This document shows, in pieces, positions 27,044 to 36,514 of a stretch of 64,000 nt of DNA. The first letter of the stretch is position 1, and each line of letters begins with the position of its first letter. This DNA is from Eubacterium sp. 14-2 (GTDB taxonomy: Bacteria; Bacillota; Clostridia; Lachnospirales; Lachnospiraceae): assembly GCF_000403845.2 (NCBI RefSeq), contig NZ_KE159567.1, forward strand, positions 2,086,466 through 2,150,465, read 5' to 3'. A model generated the notes under the pieces. It made no database searches. It was not told the DNA's origin and saw only the letters and a program-made list of their open reading frames with translations. Made by a program: the position numbers and the translations under genes.

Positions 27044-27079
27044 ATACTTTGACTTTGTTCTCCAAAACTCAACAAATTC

Positions 27080-27108
27080 ATTATACATACAATGCACCAG
27101 AAAGTCAA
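27080..27108 (-). promoter_or_regulatory. Sigma-A promoter of tRNA-Glu
   Basis: TTGACT (27103-27108) and TATAAT (27080-27085) lie 17 bases apart on the minus strand, 37 bases before the tRNA 5' end. Confidence 0.88.
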
Positions 27109-27190
27109 GCACTTTTTTCAATTTTTTTAAATTTCTCCACAGGCTGTATGATGTACCCATTCATGCGGGAAACATCTCAACTGCTAAAAC

Positions 27191-28588
27191 TTACTCTCCT
27201 TCCGTAAGTTCTGCCAGCAGCACATCCTCCGTCAGCACTGACACAGCTCTGGCCTTCACCAGTTTATTTTCCAGATTCCACTCTGCTTCGTCCGGCAGCT
27301 GAACCGCAGCTTTCACATATTCCTCTGTGTGTCCCAGAAAATATCTTTTCCCCTCCACAGATATTTCTTCTTCCATGAGAATTTCCAGCTCCCGTCCCTG
27401 ATACCAGTCCAGAAACTCCCGGTTCATCCGGGACAGATCTGTAAAAAGCACATCGCTTCGCCCGGCTTTCACCTGCTCCGGGATCTGATGTTCCATTCTG
27501 GCCGCAGGAGTTCCCTCTCTGCGGGAATATCGGAAAATATGAATCTCAAAAAATCCGATTTTCTGTAAAAATTTTCGCGTGATTTCAAATTCTTCGTCTG
27601 TTTCTCCTGGAAACCCAACAATTACATCTGTGGTAACAGCAGGATGTGTAAAATACTTCCGCAGCAGTCTGCACCCTTCTTCGTACTCTGCACAGGTATA
27701 TTTCCGGTTCATTCGCTTTAAAGTGGCATCACAGCCGCTCTGCAGCGACAGATGGAAATGGGGGCAGAGCTTCGGCAGTTCTGACAGCTTCCGGACAAAT
27801 TCTTCTGTCACAATTTTCGGCTCCAGAGATCCCAGACGAATTCGGTCAATTCCATGTATCTCATGGACTTTCTGAATCAAGGTCAGCAGACTGACTTCTT
27901 CCTTTGCCGAAGAGTCCGGCTGCCTCTGGTCTGTTCCATAGGAACTCAGATGGATGCCTGTCAGCACCACCTCCCGGTATCCGTTGGCGGCGAGAGATTC
28001 CACTTCCCGGAGGACATTTTCCAGGTTCCTGCTTCTCACTCTTCCTCTCGCATAGGGGATAATGCAGTAACTGCAGAACTGATTACAGCCATCCTGTACT
28101 TTTACAAAGGCTCTTGTGTGCTCTCCGGCCCAGTTTACGCCAGACTCCTCGTAAATCCTTTCTTCTGCAATGTTTTCCACCAGAACGCAGGAGGATTCTT
28201 TTTCCTCCTGTGCGGGCTGTGTCTCTTTTTTCTGTTTTTCCCTTTCTGAAAAAAAACGCTCCAGCAAACCTGCCAGTTCATGTTTTCTGTTATTTCCTAT
28301 CAGAATATCAATGGCTTCATCCTCCTGGGCATGTTCTTTTGAGGTCTGTACATAACAGCCTGCCGCCACCACCACGCTGTCCGGGTTCCTTTTTCTGGCA
28401 CGGTGAAGCATCTGCCTGGATTTCCGGTCTGCCATATTTGTAACGGAACAGGTATTGATTACATAAACGTCTGCCGGCTCCTCGAAAGGAACAATCTCAT
28501 ATCCGGCTTCTGTAAGAATCCGGCGCATGCTTTCCGTTTCATACGCATTTACTTTACATCCCAGATTGTGCAACGCTGCTTTTCTCAT
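27191..28588 (-). CDS. mtaB: tRNA N6-threonylcarbamoyladenosine(37) methylthiotransferase
   Basis: The 465-residue radical SAM enzyme converts t6A37 to ms2t6A37 in tRNAs reading ANN codons. The N-terminal UPF0004 domain has Cys in HNLGCKVNAYE, INTCSVTN and AAGCYVQ, which hold the auxiliary cluster. The radical SAM motif is CNQFCSYC. A TRAM domain ends the protein. LGCKVNAYE rather than MiaB-type sequence supports MtaB. The start at 28588 (MRKAALHNLGCKV) is at the family position; the open frame extends 38 codons further without conserved sequence. Confidence 0.92.
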   Translation of the reverse strand: MRKAALHNLGCKVNAYETESMRRILTEAGYEIVPFEEPADVYVINTCSVTNMADRKSRQMLHRARKRNPDSVVVAAGCYVQTSKEHAQEDEAIDILIGNNRKHELAGLLERFFSEREKQKKETQPAQEEKESSCVLVENIAEERIYEESGVNWAGEHTRAFVKVQDGCNQFCSYCIIPYARGRVRSRNLENVLREVESLAANGYREVVLTGIHLSSYGTDQRQPDSSAKEEVSLLTLIQKVHEIHGIDRIRLGSLEPKIVTEEFVRKLSELPKLCPHFHLSLQSGCDATLKRMNRKYTCAEYEEGCRLLRKYFTHPAVTTDVIVGFPGETDEEFEITRKFLQKIGFFEIHIFRYSRREGTPAARMEHQIPEQVKAGRSDVLFTDLSRMNREFLDWYQGRELEILMEEEISVEGKRYFLGHTEEYVKAAVQLPDEAEWNLENKLVKARAVSVLTEDVLLAELTEGE

Positions 28589-28688
28589 ATTACAAACCCT
28601 TTCTTTTTCTCTCTGCTGACAGGCCTCTCTCAAGGGCAAATTGCCGAAAAACCTGTTGCATTTATTTGTGAAATTGGTTATGGTACCA

Positions 28689-28720
28689 TTGACTTTTTTC
28701 ATGAAAGACGGTAGTATAAT
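28689..28720 (+). promoter_or_regulatory. Promoter of the HPr-like gene
   Basis: TTGACT (28689-28694) is followed after 17 bases by TAGTAT, overlapping a TATAAT at 28715-28720. It lies about 75 bases before the HPr-like start and is divergent from mtaB. Confidence 0.7.
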
Positions 28721-28795
28721 AGAAAATATTTCAAATAATTACCTGTATTTACCGGATATGATCCCTGGGGCAGGTATTATAAAGGAGGTTCTTAC

Positions 28796-29026
28796 ATGAA
28801 AACAGTACAGATTTCTTTAAATTCCATTGATAAGGTGAAATCTTTCGTAAATGCCATTTCTCAGTTTGAGTTCGATTTCGATCTGATTTCCGGAAGATAT
28901 GTGATTGATGCAAAATCTATTATGGGTATTTTCAGCCTTGACCTTTCCAAGCCCATTGACCTGGCAATCCATGCAGAGTCAGAAGTAGATGAGATTATGG
29001 AAGCCTTAAAGCCATATCTGGTTTAA
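28796..29026 (+). CDS. HPr-like protein lacking the phosphorylatable histidine
   Basis: The 76-residue protein follows the HPr fold pattern and keeps the regulatory segment RYVIDAKSIMGIFSLDL (equivalent of the Ser46 region) and the C-terminal helix EVDEIMEALKPYL. The usual GLHARPA with His15 is replaced by NSIDKVKSF, so it cannot accept phosphate from enzyme I in the normal way. It stands alone with its own promoter, AAAGGAGG site and terminator. It may be a regulatory HPr (Crh-like) or a repurposed fold; Crh also lacks His15 but is otherwise closer to HPr. Function not established. Confidence 0.75.
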   Translation: MKTVQISLNSIDKVKSFVNAISQFEFDFDLISGRYVIDAKSIMGIFSLDLSKPIDLAIHAESEVDEIMEALKPYLV

Positions 29027-29044
29027 TCTGAGATACACCGGTGT

Positions 29045-29070
29045 CCCCCATGAATCCATGGGGGTTTTTA
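29045..29070 (+). terminator. Terminator of the HPr-like gene
   Basis: The stem CCCCCATG/CATGGGGG is followed by TTTTTAT, 18 bases past the stop. There is no T-tract on the minus strand, so it does not serve thiI. Confidence 0.9.
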
Positions 29071-29151
29071 TGTGGGAATTTCCCCTTTTCCAGAAGAAGT
29101 GCCCCATCCGGTGTGTCAGAATAACCTGTCCCGTTCTCTTCACAGCAACAA

Positions 29152-30330
29152 TCATTCTGCTATAATCGTCTCCGCTGTCTCAATGGCAGTCTGTACCATT
29201 TCATCAATCTTTTCTTTCAGATGAGTTTCCGAACGCCTGATTACTTTCAGACTGGGTTTTGTAACCGGATGTTTTGCCACAAAAATCGTACAGCAGTCTT
29301 CATAAGGCAGAACCGACGTCTCATAAGTGCCGATTTTCTCTGAAACGGCAATAATCTCCTGTTTGTCAAATCCAATCAACGGGCGGTACACCGGAAATCT
29401 GCAAACTTCGTCTGTGGCCGCCAGAGACTGCATGGTCTGACTTGCCACCTGCCCGATACTCTCTCCAGTAATCAACCCCAGGGAACCTGTTTCTTCCGCA
29501 AAATGCTCTGCAATCCGCATCATATAGCGGCGCATGATAATCGTCAGCTCCTCATGGGGACACTGCTCATAAATATACATCTGGATATCTGTAAAATTCA
29601 CCACTTTCAGATAAATGGGCCCCGCATATTTCGCCACAATTCTGGCCAGATCCACCACTTTCTGTTTTGCACGTTCACTGGTATAAGGCGGTGCATGAAA
29701 ATAAACAGCGTCAATTTTTACTCCGCGTTTTGCAATCATGTACCCTGCCACAGGACTGTCGATTCCTCCGGACAGCAGCAGCATACCCTTGCCGTTGGTA
29801 CCCACGGGCATTCCTCCCGGCCCCGGCAGCACTTCTGAATAGAGATTGATTTTTTTTCGGATTTCAATATTCACCAGAATATCCGGATGGTGTACATCCA
29901 CCTTCATTTCCGGAAAGGCCTCAAGGATCCGTTCGCCCAGCAATGCATTTGCCTCCATGGAACACAGCGGATAATTTTTTCTTGCCCGGCGGGTGTGTAC
30001 CTTAAACGTCATATGTTTATCGGGATAACGGTGATCCAGATAAGAAATCACATCCTCTGCCAGCTTTTCAAATCCCTCATCTTCCACAATCACCACAGGG
30101 CAGATCCCCACAATCCCAAACACACACTTAAGATGCTCCAGTGTTTCCTGGTAATCATACTCCCCCAGTGCTTCCACATAAATCCGTCCCTGTTCTCTGG
30201 TTATGGAAAATTCTCCTTCCACCGGTTTCAGCGCATATTTTATCTGCTGTACCAGGGCGGCCTCGAACAGATGGCGGTTTTTTCCCTTAATGCCGATTTC
30301 TCCGTATTTTATTAAAAATGCTTTAAACAT
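29152..30330 (-). CDS. thiI: tRNA 4-thiouridine synthetase
   Basis: The 392-residue enzyme adenylates and thiolates U8 of tRNA. An N-terminal ferredoxin-like and THUMP region (to about 165) precedes the PP-loop ATPase motif LLSGGIDSPVAGYMIAKRG near residue 180. It ends without the C-terminal rhodanese domain found in E. coli ThiI, as in most Firmicutes, so sulfur must come directly from a desulfurase. The cysteine desulfurase gene 22 bases upstream is the obvious donor. GGGAGG precedes the ATG. Confidence 0.94.
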   Translation of the reverse strand: MFKAFLIKYGEIGIKGKNRHLFEAALVQQIKYALKPVEGEFSITREQGRIYVEALGEYDYQETLEHLKCVFGIVGICPVVIVEDEGFEKLAEDVISYLDHRYPDKHMTFKVHTRRARKNYPLCSMEANALLGERILEAFPEMKVDVHHPDILVNIEIRKKINLYSEVLPGPGGMPVGTNGKGMLLLSGGIDSPVAGYMIAKRGVKIDAVYFHAPPYTSERAKQKVVDLARIVAKYAGPIYLKVVNFTDIQMYIYEQCPHEELTIIMRRYMMRIAEHFAEETGSLGLITGESIGQVASQTMQSLAATDEVCRFPVYRPLIGFDKQEIIAVSEKIGTYETSVLPYEDCCTIFVAKHPVTKPSLKVIRRSETHLKEKIDEMVQTAIETAETIIAE

Positions 30331-30352
30331 GTATTCCTCCCATCCCGGTTTT

Positions 30353-31507
30353 CTAATGTCTGGTGTATTTCCGGAGCATGGGAACCAGACTCTTTAAAAC
30401 ATCCAGGCATTCGTCCACCTCGTTTATTGTATTCTCTCCGCTGAAACTGATTCGTATGGTAGAATCCAGGTATTCCCGTTTTACGTGAATGGCCTGCAGG
30501 GTACCGCTGGGGGCTGGTTTGTTGGATGCGCAGGCACTTCCGGCAGATACATAAATCCCTTTTTCTTCCAGTCCATGAAGAAGCACCTCGCTGCGCACAC
30601 CGTCCACGCTGAGACTGATAATATGAGGGGCGCTGTCCCGTCCGGTTCTTCCGTTCACATGGGCCCACTCCAGTCCCTCCAGTCCTGCCAGAAATCTCTC
30701 TTTCAGCTGATACATATACTCCTGTTTTTCTGACAGCATTTCACAGGCTTCCTGGGCAGCCTGCCCAAGTCCCGCGATTCCAGGTACGTTTTCTGTCCCG
30801 GAGCGCATATTCTTCTGCTGTCCTCCACCGTAAATCACCGGCTTTATTCTGGTTTTTTCCCGGACATACAAAAAACCCACGCCTTTTGGCCCGTGAATTT
30901 TATGGCCGCTGACTGACATCAGATCAATGCCCTGTCTGCCTGGATAAATCAGATATTTTCCATAAGCCTGAATGGCGTCCACATGAAACAGCGTTTCCGG
31001 ATTCTTTCTGTGAATCACCCTGGCTGCCTCCTCTACAGGCTCCACAGCTCCAATCTCATTGTTGACATACATCACAGACACCAGAATGGTTTCCGGCCGG
31101 ATGGCCTGCTCCAGTTCTTCCGGAGATATCAGCCCGTCCCGGTCCACTTTCAGTCTGGTAACGGTAAACCCCTGTTCTTCCAGGAATTTCATGGGAGCAG
31201 ATACTGCCGGATGTTCCACCTCCGTGGTAATCAGATGCATCCCTCTGCGTCTGTTTGCCATGGCCGCACCCAAAATAGCCAGATTATTGGATTCTGTTCC
31301 GCCGGAAGTAAAAATCAGTTCTGATTCCTTACATTTCAGCGTCCTGCAGATCTGTTCCCTGGCTTTCCGAATCTGATTTTCCCCCTCCATTCCTTTTGTA
31401 TGAAGAGAGGAAGGGTTGCCGTAATCCTCCGACAATGCCTGAATAATCCGTGCTTTTGCCCCGTCAGAACAGCGGGTGGTGGCCGCATTATCAAAATATG
31501 CTCCCAT
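30353..31507 (-). CDS. Cysteine desulfurase (NifS/IscS family)
   Basis: The 384-residue PLP enzyme releases sulfur from cysteine. PLP-Lys lies in SVSGHKIHGPKGVGFLYV (near residue 198) and the persulfide-forming Cys in AGSACASNKPAPSG (near 322). The N-terminus YFDNAATTRCSDGA is typical. The start at 31507 follows GGAGGATTAAG and lies one base past the rsmE stop. Its position directly before thiI argues that it supplies sulfur for tRNA thiolation. Confidence 0.92.
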   Translation of the reverse strand: MGAYFDNAATTRCSDGAKARIIQALSEDYGNPSSLHTKGMEGENQIRKAREQICRTLKCKESELIFTSGGTESNNLAILGAAMANRRRGMHLITTEVEHPAVSAPMKFLEEQGFTVTRLKVDRDGLISPEELEQAIRPETILVSVMYVNNEIGAVEPVEEAARVIHRKNPETLFHVDAIQAYGKYLIYPGRQGIDLMSVSGHKIHGPKGVGFLYVREKTRIKPVIYGGGQQKNMRSGTENVPGIAGLGQAAQEACEMLSEKQEYMYQLKERFLAGLEGLEWAHVNGRTGRDSAPHIISLSVDGVRSEVLLHGLEEKGIYVSAGSACASNKPAPSGTLQAIHVKREYLDSTIRISFSGENTINEVDECLDVLKSLVPMLRKYTRH

Positions 31508-31508
31508 C

Positions 31509-32240
31509 TTAATCCTCCATTTCATAAACCAGCATGGCAAGAACTGCCATTCCGGCTGTCTCCGTACGCAGTATGCGGTTTCCCAGAGAAATAATCTCCA
31601 TATCATCCTTTACCATCTCAATCTCTCCGGAAGCAAACCCGCCCTCCGGCCCGATAAAGATTCCGATGGACGCCCCCTTTTCGAGATTTCCAAGCACCTT
31701 CCTGGTATGGGCCATCCCCCGCTCCTGTTCATAGGGAAGAAGACGGACATTCATGGTGCGGACATATTCTGCCGCCTCTTCAAAGGTGTGTACCGGTCCC
31801 ACCCTGGGAATGATACTTCGTTTTGACTGCTTTGCCGCACTTTCTGCAATGGCCTGCCAGCGGATACATTTATTTTCCGCCCGCTTTTTATCCAGCTTCA
31901 CCACACAGTTACGCATGGCCACCGGAATGATTTCACTGACCCCCAGCTCCACAGCCTTCTGAATCACCAGCTCCATCTTATCTCCCTTGGGCAGCGCCTG
32001 AAACAGGGTGATTTTCACCGGAGGCTCCGTGCCCTCACAGGACTTTAAAATTTTAAGGGTAATCTTTTCCCCGTCTGCCTGAGAAATCTCGCAGAGAACA
32101 TCTCTGCCCTGCTGGTCACTGATCCGCATCTGTTCCCCCGGTTTCATGCGAAGTACATTCCGAATATGGTTCACATCGCTTCCTGTTACAAAGGCTTCTT
32201 TTTCTCCGATCTGCTCCGGTGCTACAAAAAACTGAAACAT
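31509..32240 (-). CDS. rsmE: 16S rRNA (uracil1498-N3)-methyltransferase
   Basis: The 243-residue SPOUT-class enzyme methylates U1498 of 16S rRNA. The knot signature GIFIGPEGGFASGEIEM and LGNRILRTETAGMAVLAMLVYEME lies at the C-terminus, after an N-terminal PUA-like domain. It is placed between prmA and the desulfurase gene, 13 bases after prmA; the rsmE-prmA pair is widespread in Firmicutes. GACAGGAG precedes the ATG. Confidence 0.94.
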   Translation of the reverse strand: MFQFFVAPEQIGEKEAFVTGSDVNHIRNVLRMKPGEQMRISDQQGRDVLCEISQADGEKITLKILKSCEGTEPPVKITLFQALPKGDKMELVIQKAVELGVSEIIPVAMRNCVVKLDKKRAENKCIRWQAIAESAAKQSKRSIIPRVGPVHTFEEAAEYVRTMNVRLLPYEQERGMAHTRKVLGNLEKGASIGIFIGPEGGFASGEIEMVKDDMEIISLGNRILRTETAGMAVLAMLVYEMED

Positions 32241-32253
32241 AGTTCTCTCCTGT

Positions 32254-33204
32254 CTACCTGTTTTCAGCAGTAATGCTGACCCACTCTCCCTGACGGGTCA
32301 CTTCCAGAATGGTCAGTCCTGCATTTTGAATGGCGTCTTTTACTGCTTCTTCCTTAAAGTCAATAATACCGCTGGTAATATAAATCCCGCCCTTTTTCAG
32401 ATGATGGGGGATTACCGGCGTCAGGGGAATAATCACATCTGCCAGAATATTGGCAGCCACAATATCATACTCCTGTCCAACCTGTTCCTGCAATGTGCTG
32501 TCCTCTATGAGATTTCCCTGCAAAAACCGGCTGTTTTCTTCCGGCAGGCGATTGAGATACCGATTATCCAGGGAAGCCTGTATGCATATGGGGTCAATAT
32601 CCGTCCCGGTCACATGGGACGCTCCCAGTTTCAGACAGACCAAGGAGAGAATACCGCTTCCGCAGCCCACATCCAGCACCCGGTCCCCCTCTTTCAGATG
32701 ACGGCACAGCTGTCTGATACAGAGCTGAGTAGTCTCATGTTTTCCTGTTCCAAAAGAGGTGCCCGGATCTATCTCAATCAGAATGTGGCCGTCTGCATAT
32801 TCCGGCAAGGGCTCCCAGGTGGGTTTAATCAGAATATTTTCAATGGTAAAGGCCTTAAAATACTGTTTCCAGTTATTAATCCAGTCTTTGTCTTCTGTCT
32901 CTCCCTGGGCAATGGTTCCCTCCCCAATTTCCACAAACAGACGCAGGGATTCCAGTTCTTCCTTTATCTGCTCTAACAGAGGCCCATGTTCCTGTCCGGT
33001 CTCCAGAAAAAAACTTACCTGTGCCTTTCCGTCATCCGGCGGCAGTTCCGGAAGAATGTCAATATACATTTTTTCCTTATCTTCCGCTGACAAAGGGATA
33101 TTGTCTTCAATCTGCACCCCTTCCACTCCCAGGTCAGCCAGCATACTGCTGACAAAATCCTCTGCCTGGGTGGTGGTCTGAATGGTGTATTTTTCCCATT
33201 TCAT
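32254..33204 (-). CDS. prmA: Ribosomal protein L11 methyltransferase
   Basis: The 316-residue enzyme trimethylates L11. The SAM-binding motif is VLDVGCGSGILSLVCLKLGA near residue 180, with DIDPICIQ and the NPPY-like VAANILADVI further on. The N-terminal substrate-binding domain opens with MKWEKYTIQTTTQAEDF. The start at 33204 is set by GGAGGAG; upstream ATGs lack a site. Confidence 0.93.
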   Translation of the reverse strand: MKWEKYTIQTTTQAEDFVSSMLADLGVEGVQIEDNIPLSAEDKEKMYIDILPELPPDDGKAQVSFFLETGQEHGPLLEQIKEELESLRLFVEIGEGTIAQGETEDKDWINNWKQYFKAFTIENILIKPTWEPLPEYADGHILIEIDPGTSFGTGKHETTQLCIRQLCRHLKEGDRVLDVGCGSGILSLVCLKLGASHVTGTDIDPICIQASLDNRYLNRLPEENSRFLQGNLIEDSTLQEQVGQEYDIVAANILADVIIPLTPVIPHHLKKGGIYITSGIIDFKEEAVKDAIQNAGLTILEVTRQGEWVSITAENR

Positions 33205-33248
33205 ATAAACTCCTCCATGTCTGACTTTCCATAATCTCCGTGTCTTTC

Positions 33249-35552
33249 TCACATAATTCCCGTGTCTTCCAGATGTTCTTCAAAAAAGTTATTCAGCTTA
33301 ATCAGCGGTGTGCGGAATACCGTACCGAACAGGAAGAAAATGGGGAAATATACAAACAGTTTCAGCAGGCTGACGATATAAGTATTCCCATAAAATCCCG
33401 CAATGGCTTCCCGCATGGCGTTCATCCCATGGGTAAACGGCAGAAACGGATTGATTTTATTGAAAAAACCAGGTGTGACTTCAATGGGAAAGGTTCCGCC
33501 TGCTCCCGCCACCTGCAGCACCAGCAGGACTACTGCGACAGCTTTTCCCACATCCCCGAAAGTAATGGTCAGGGTATAAATCACATTGGAAAATACAATA
33601 CCTGCCACAACTCCCACAAAAATATACAGTCCGGGATGGAGACACTGAATTTTCAGCCAGTACAGGTCTCCCAGACAGATAATCACACTCTGCAAAATCG
33701 CAAATATCATGAAAATAAGATAACGTCCCATGTACAGTTCAAAAGGCCTGTATTTGCTGACTGCCAGAGTTTCATCATCCTTTGCCTTGCATTTCAGAAT
33801 GGAAACCAGCACCAGTCCGCCTACCCACATGGCAAGTATGGAATAAAAAGGCGACAGTGCAGAGCCGTAATTGGCAATAGGATAAACCTTCTCCGTGTTC
33901 AGCTCTACCGGAGAGGACAGAAAACTGCCGATAGCTTCCGGCGTATTGTCGTATTCGTCCAGATCCACTCCAAATTTTTCCAGAAGGAATTCTTTCAGAC
34001 TGTCTACCAGGCTCTTTTCAGATCCTTCCTGGACTTTCTTAAGTACCTCTTTCACATTTTCCAGACTGGTGATTCCGGAGGAAACCAGTTCTTTGGAGCT
34101 TTTCAGCACTTCTGCCACAGAATCCATGGAGCTGCCCAGAGAATCCATGGCAGTACCCGCACTTTTTATGGTGTTATCCGCTATGGGCGCCAGAGATTTT
34201 ACAGAAGCCAGTTCTGAGCGGATAGCCGCCAGCTTTCCATTCATATCTGACACAATGCCTTCCATTTCTCCGCGCACCAGATTCCGATACCCCTCCAGGG
34301 CAGTATGCATGGCATTTGCAGCCTCATTCAGCTCATCCCGAAGCTGCCTTACAGACTCGGATGCGTCCTTGTCCTCATTCAGGAGCTGAATGGCCCGGTC
34401 AATGGAAGATTCCGCTTTTGTCAGAGAGGTATTGGCCTCTTCCAGTTTTCCCACCAGCTCCTTTACCCCCTGCAGGCTGTATAACAGGGAATTCCCCTTC
34501 AAAATATCAATCAGTCCGCTGTTAATATTTTTGATTCCTGCAATCTGATTTTTCATGGCTGACAAAGCTGCCAGCGCTGACTGAGAATCCTCGTCCAGAT
34601 TTTTTTCCAGAACTTCCAGCCGGCTGATGAGATTATCCAGATTGTTGTTTACCCCATCCAAAACCGTGTCATACACGCCGGGAGTTGCGCCGGAAATATG
34701 TTCCAGCGACTCACTTTTCCGGAAATCCTCCTGACTGTCCCTGAGCTCCGACAAACTTTCATCCGTAATCTGAATGGTGGTTCTTAAGGACTCCACCAGG
34801 CTGTCCAGGGCTTCTGAAGTCTCGCCGAAAGCATCAATGGTCCCCACCAGGCTGTCAATGGATACATTCAGGTTCTTCATGGTCTCTATGGCATGTTCCA
34901 CCGACAGAATATTATCGGACAAAGACACATTTTCAAAGAGCTTTTCGTCTATTTTCCCTTCAGCCTCAGAAACGCCTTCCGCAATCTTCATCATTGTTTC
35001 ACCCATCACGGTCACAACCTGGGAAATAAAAGTCTCGTTCACCTGCTGCTGAATAGCACCGGCTCCTTTGTCCGTAATTTTCGGCGCAATGGCATTCTTT
35101 TTTTCATTGACATAATACTCAATCTGAGGCCTTGTGATATCTTTCCTGAGCACACTGGTCATATCCTGACTGAAATCCTCCGGTATCACCACCGCAGCGT
35201 AGTATTTGCCGCTCTTTACCCCGGCCACAGCCTCATCCTGATCTGTAAACTTCCACCCGATCTGATCATTTCCCGTCAGACTTTCAATAATGCTGTCGCC
35301 AATATTCAGCTCCATACCCTGAACAGTGGTTCCTTCGTCCACACTTGCCACCGCCACTGCCAGGTTATTGGTACTTCCATAAGGGTCCCAGCTTGCCCTG
35401 ATATTAAACCAGGCGTACAGTGAAGGCAGAATCAATACGCCCACTGCCACAATGGCTGCTATGGGATTGGTAAATATTTTTTTTAAATCATGTACCATAA
35501 TCCCCAGAATTTTTCTGATACTTTCCTTTATTACATCTGCTGCTTTTTTCAT
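33249..35552 (-). CDS. YhgE/Pip-type membrane protein
   Basis: The 767-residue protein has one N-terminal span (PIAAIVAVGVLILPSLYAWFNI), a long extracytoplasmic region of about 490 residues rich in heptad-like helices, and about five C-terminal spans of the ABC-2 permease type. This is the architecture of YhgE/Pip proteins (phage infection protein of Lactococcus, YhgE of Bacillus), whose function is unclear but probably concerns export or the envelope. It shares ATGA with the upstream SGNH gene, so it belongs to the MBOAT operon. GGTGGAGG precedes the ATG. Confidence 0.85.
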   Translation of the reverse strand: MKKAADVIKESIRKILGIMVHDLKKIFTNPIAAIVAVGVLILPSLYAWFNIRASWDPYGSTNNLAVAVASVDEGTTVQGMELNIGDSIIESLTGNDQIGWKFTDQDEAVAGVKSGKYYAAVVIPEDFSQDMTSVLRKDITRPQIEYYVNEKKNAIAPKITDKGAGAIQQQVNETFISQVVTVMGETMMKIAEGVSEAEGKIDEKLFENVSLSDNILSVEHAIETMKNLNVSIDSLVGTIDAFGETSEALDSLVESLRTTIQITDESLSELRDSQEDFRKSESLEHISGATPGVYDTVLDGVNNNLDNLISRLEVLEKNLDEDSQSALAALSAMKNQIAGIKNINSGLIDILKGNSLLYSLQGVKELVGKLEEANTSLTKAESSIDRAIQLLNEDKDASESVRQLRDELNEAANAMHTALEGYRNLVRGEMEGIVSDMNGKLAAIRSELASVKSLAPIADNTIKSAGTAMDSLGSSMDSVAEVLKSSKELVSSGITSLENVKEVLKKVQEGSEKSLVDSLKEFLLEKFGVDLDEYDNTPEAIGSFLSSPVELNTEKVYPIANYGSALSPFYSILAMWVGGLVLVSILKCKAKDDETLAVSKYRPFELYMGRYLIFMIFAILQSVIICLGDLYWLKIQCLHPGLYIFVGVVAGIVFSNVIYTLTITFGDVGKAVAVVLLVLQVAGAGGTFPIEVTPGFFNKINPFLPFTHGMNAMREAIAGFYGNTYIVSLLKLFVYFPIFFLFGTVFRTPLIKLNNFFEEHLEDTGIM

Positions 35553-36514
35553 AAAATATCCTCCACCAACTGTACACTGAATGCCTCGGCCTGCCCCGCA
35601 CTCATGTGTCCTTCATAATCCGTAAAAGCATCCAGACTGTCATCAAAATTCTCAATTCTGGTTCCAGGGCGGTTGTAATTCCAGTAATCAATCCCCATCT
35701 GTTCCAGATATTCCGTAAAAAAGGTATCTGCCTCCTGAAAATTTTCCCCATATTTATCCAGGGCTGCTCCAGGAACCGGAGTAGTCAGAACCACCAGACG
35801 GATTCCCTTTTTCTTACAGAAATCTGCCATTTTTTCAAAATACCGAAAAGAATCTTCGTTTCGCTCCTCTTCATTCCAGAGTACCAGATTATCTTCCGGC
35901 TTCTCTCCCGGTATGGGACGGTTGCGCATAAATCCGTCCATATAACCATATCCGTCCAGCTGAAAAACTGCCTCTTCATGATCTCGGTATTCCCTGCTTT
36001 GTTTAAGGGACACAATTTTCTTCACATCCCGAAACTGCCCCCGATAATAGAACCAGGGGAACAGAACTGCCCGGAAATCCAGCTTCCACTCCTTGGCCAG
36101 CAGGTACTCTGCCTTTACCAAAGACCAGGGCATTTCATAATAAATACGGTTAAAATCCCCTCTCTGTCCTTCCGGCGTACACCAGTAGCCAAAATCCAGT
36201 TCATACACTACGGTTTTCGGCACACTTTTTTCACAGACCATTTTCAGCAGATAATATGCATCTCTTGGGTACTCCCCTCCCATACACAGATTAATGGCTT
36301 TCTCTCCGCTCTGCTCCTCCACAATTTTGGGACTGATTCCGTTCAGCCCATGGGAAGTTCCTAAAAACACCGTGTCATGGGCCTGGCTGACCCCTTTATG
36401 AATCATGAAATTCACATAGCTGGCCGGTATCAGGATATAATTCAGTCCCAGATTTACCGCCAGCAGAAGCAGAACCACTGCTGCCGGTATTCTGATTTTC
36501 CTAAAACTGTGCAT
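35549..36514 (-). CDS. DltD/SGNH-like membrane-anchored protein
   Basis: The 321-residue protein has one N-terminal membrane span (VVLLLLAVNLGLNYILI) and an extracytoplasmic SGNH-like domain. FLGTSHGLNGISP near residue 50 carries the nucleophile-type Ser, and GHMSAGQAEAF near 300 carries the His block. Such proteins work with MBOAT acyltransferases, as DltD does with DltB or AlgX/PatB in O-acetylation. It overlaps the MBOAT gene by 14 bases and yhgE by four. Confidence 0.82.
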   Translation of the reverse strand: MHSFRKIRIPAAVVLLLLAVNLGLNYILIPASYVNFMIHKGVSQAHDTVFLGTSHGLNGISPKIVEEQSGEKAINLCMGGEYPRDAYYLLKMVCEKSVPKTVVYELDFGYWCTPEGQRGDFNRIYYEMPWSLVKAEYLLAKEWKLDFRAVLFPWFYYRGQFRDVKKIVSLKQSREYRDHEEAVFQLDGYGYMDGFMRNRPIPGEKPEDNLVLWNEEERNEDSFRYFEKMADFCKKKGIRLVVLTTPVPGAALDKYGENFQEADTFFTEYLEQMGIDYWNYNRPGTRIENFDDSLDAFTDYEGHMSAGQAEAFSVQLVEDIL

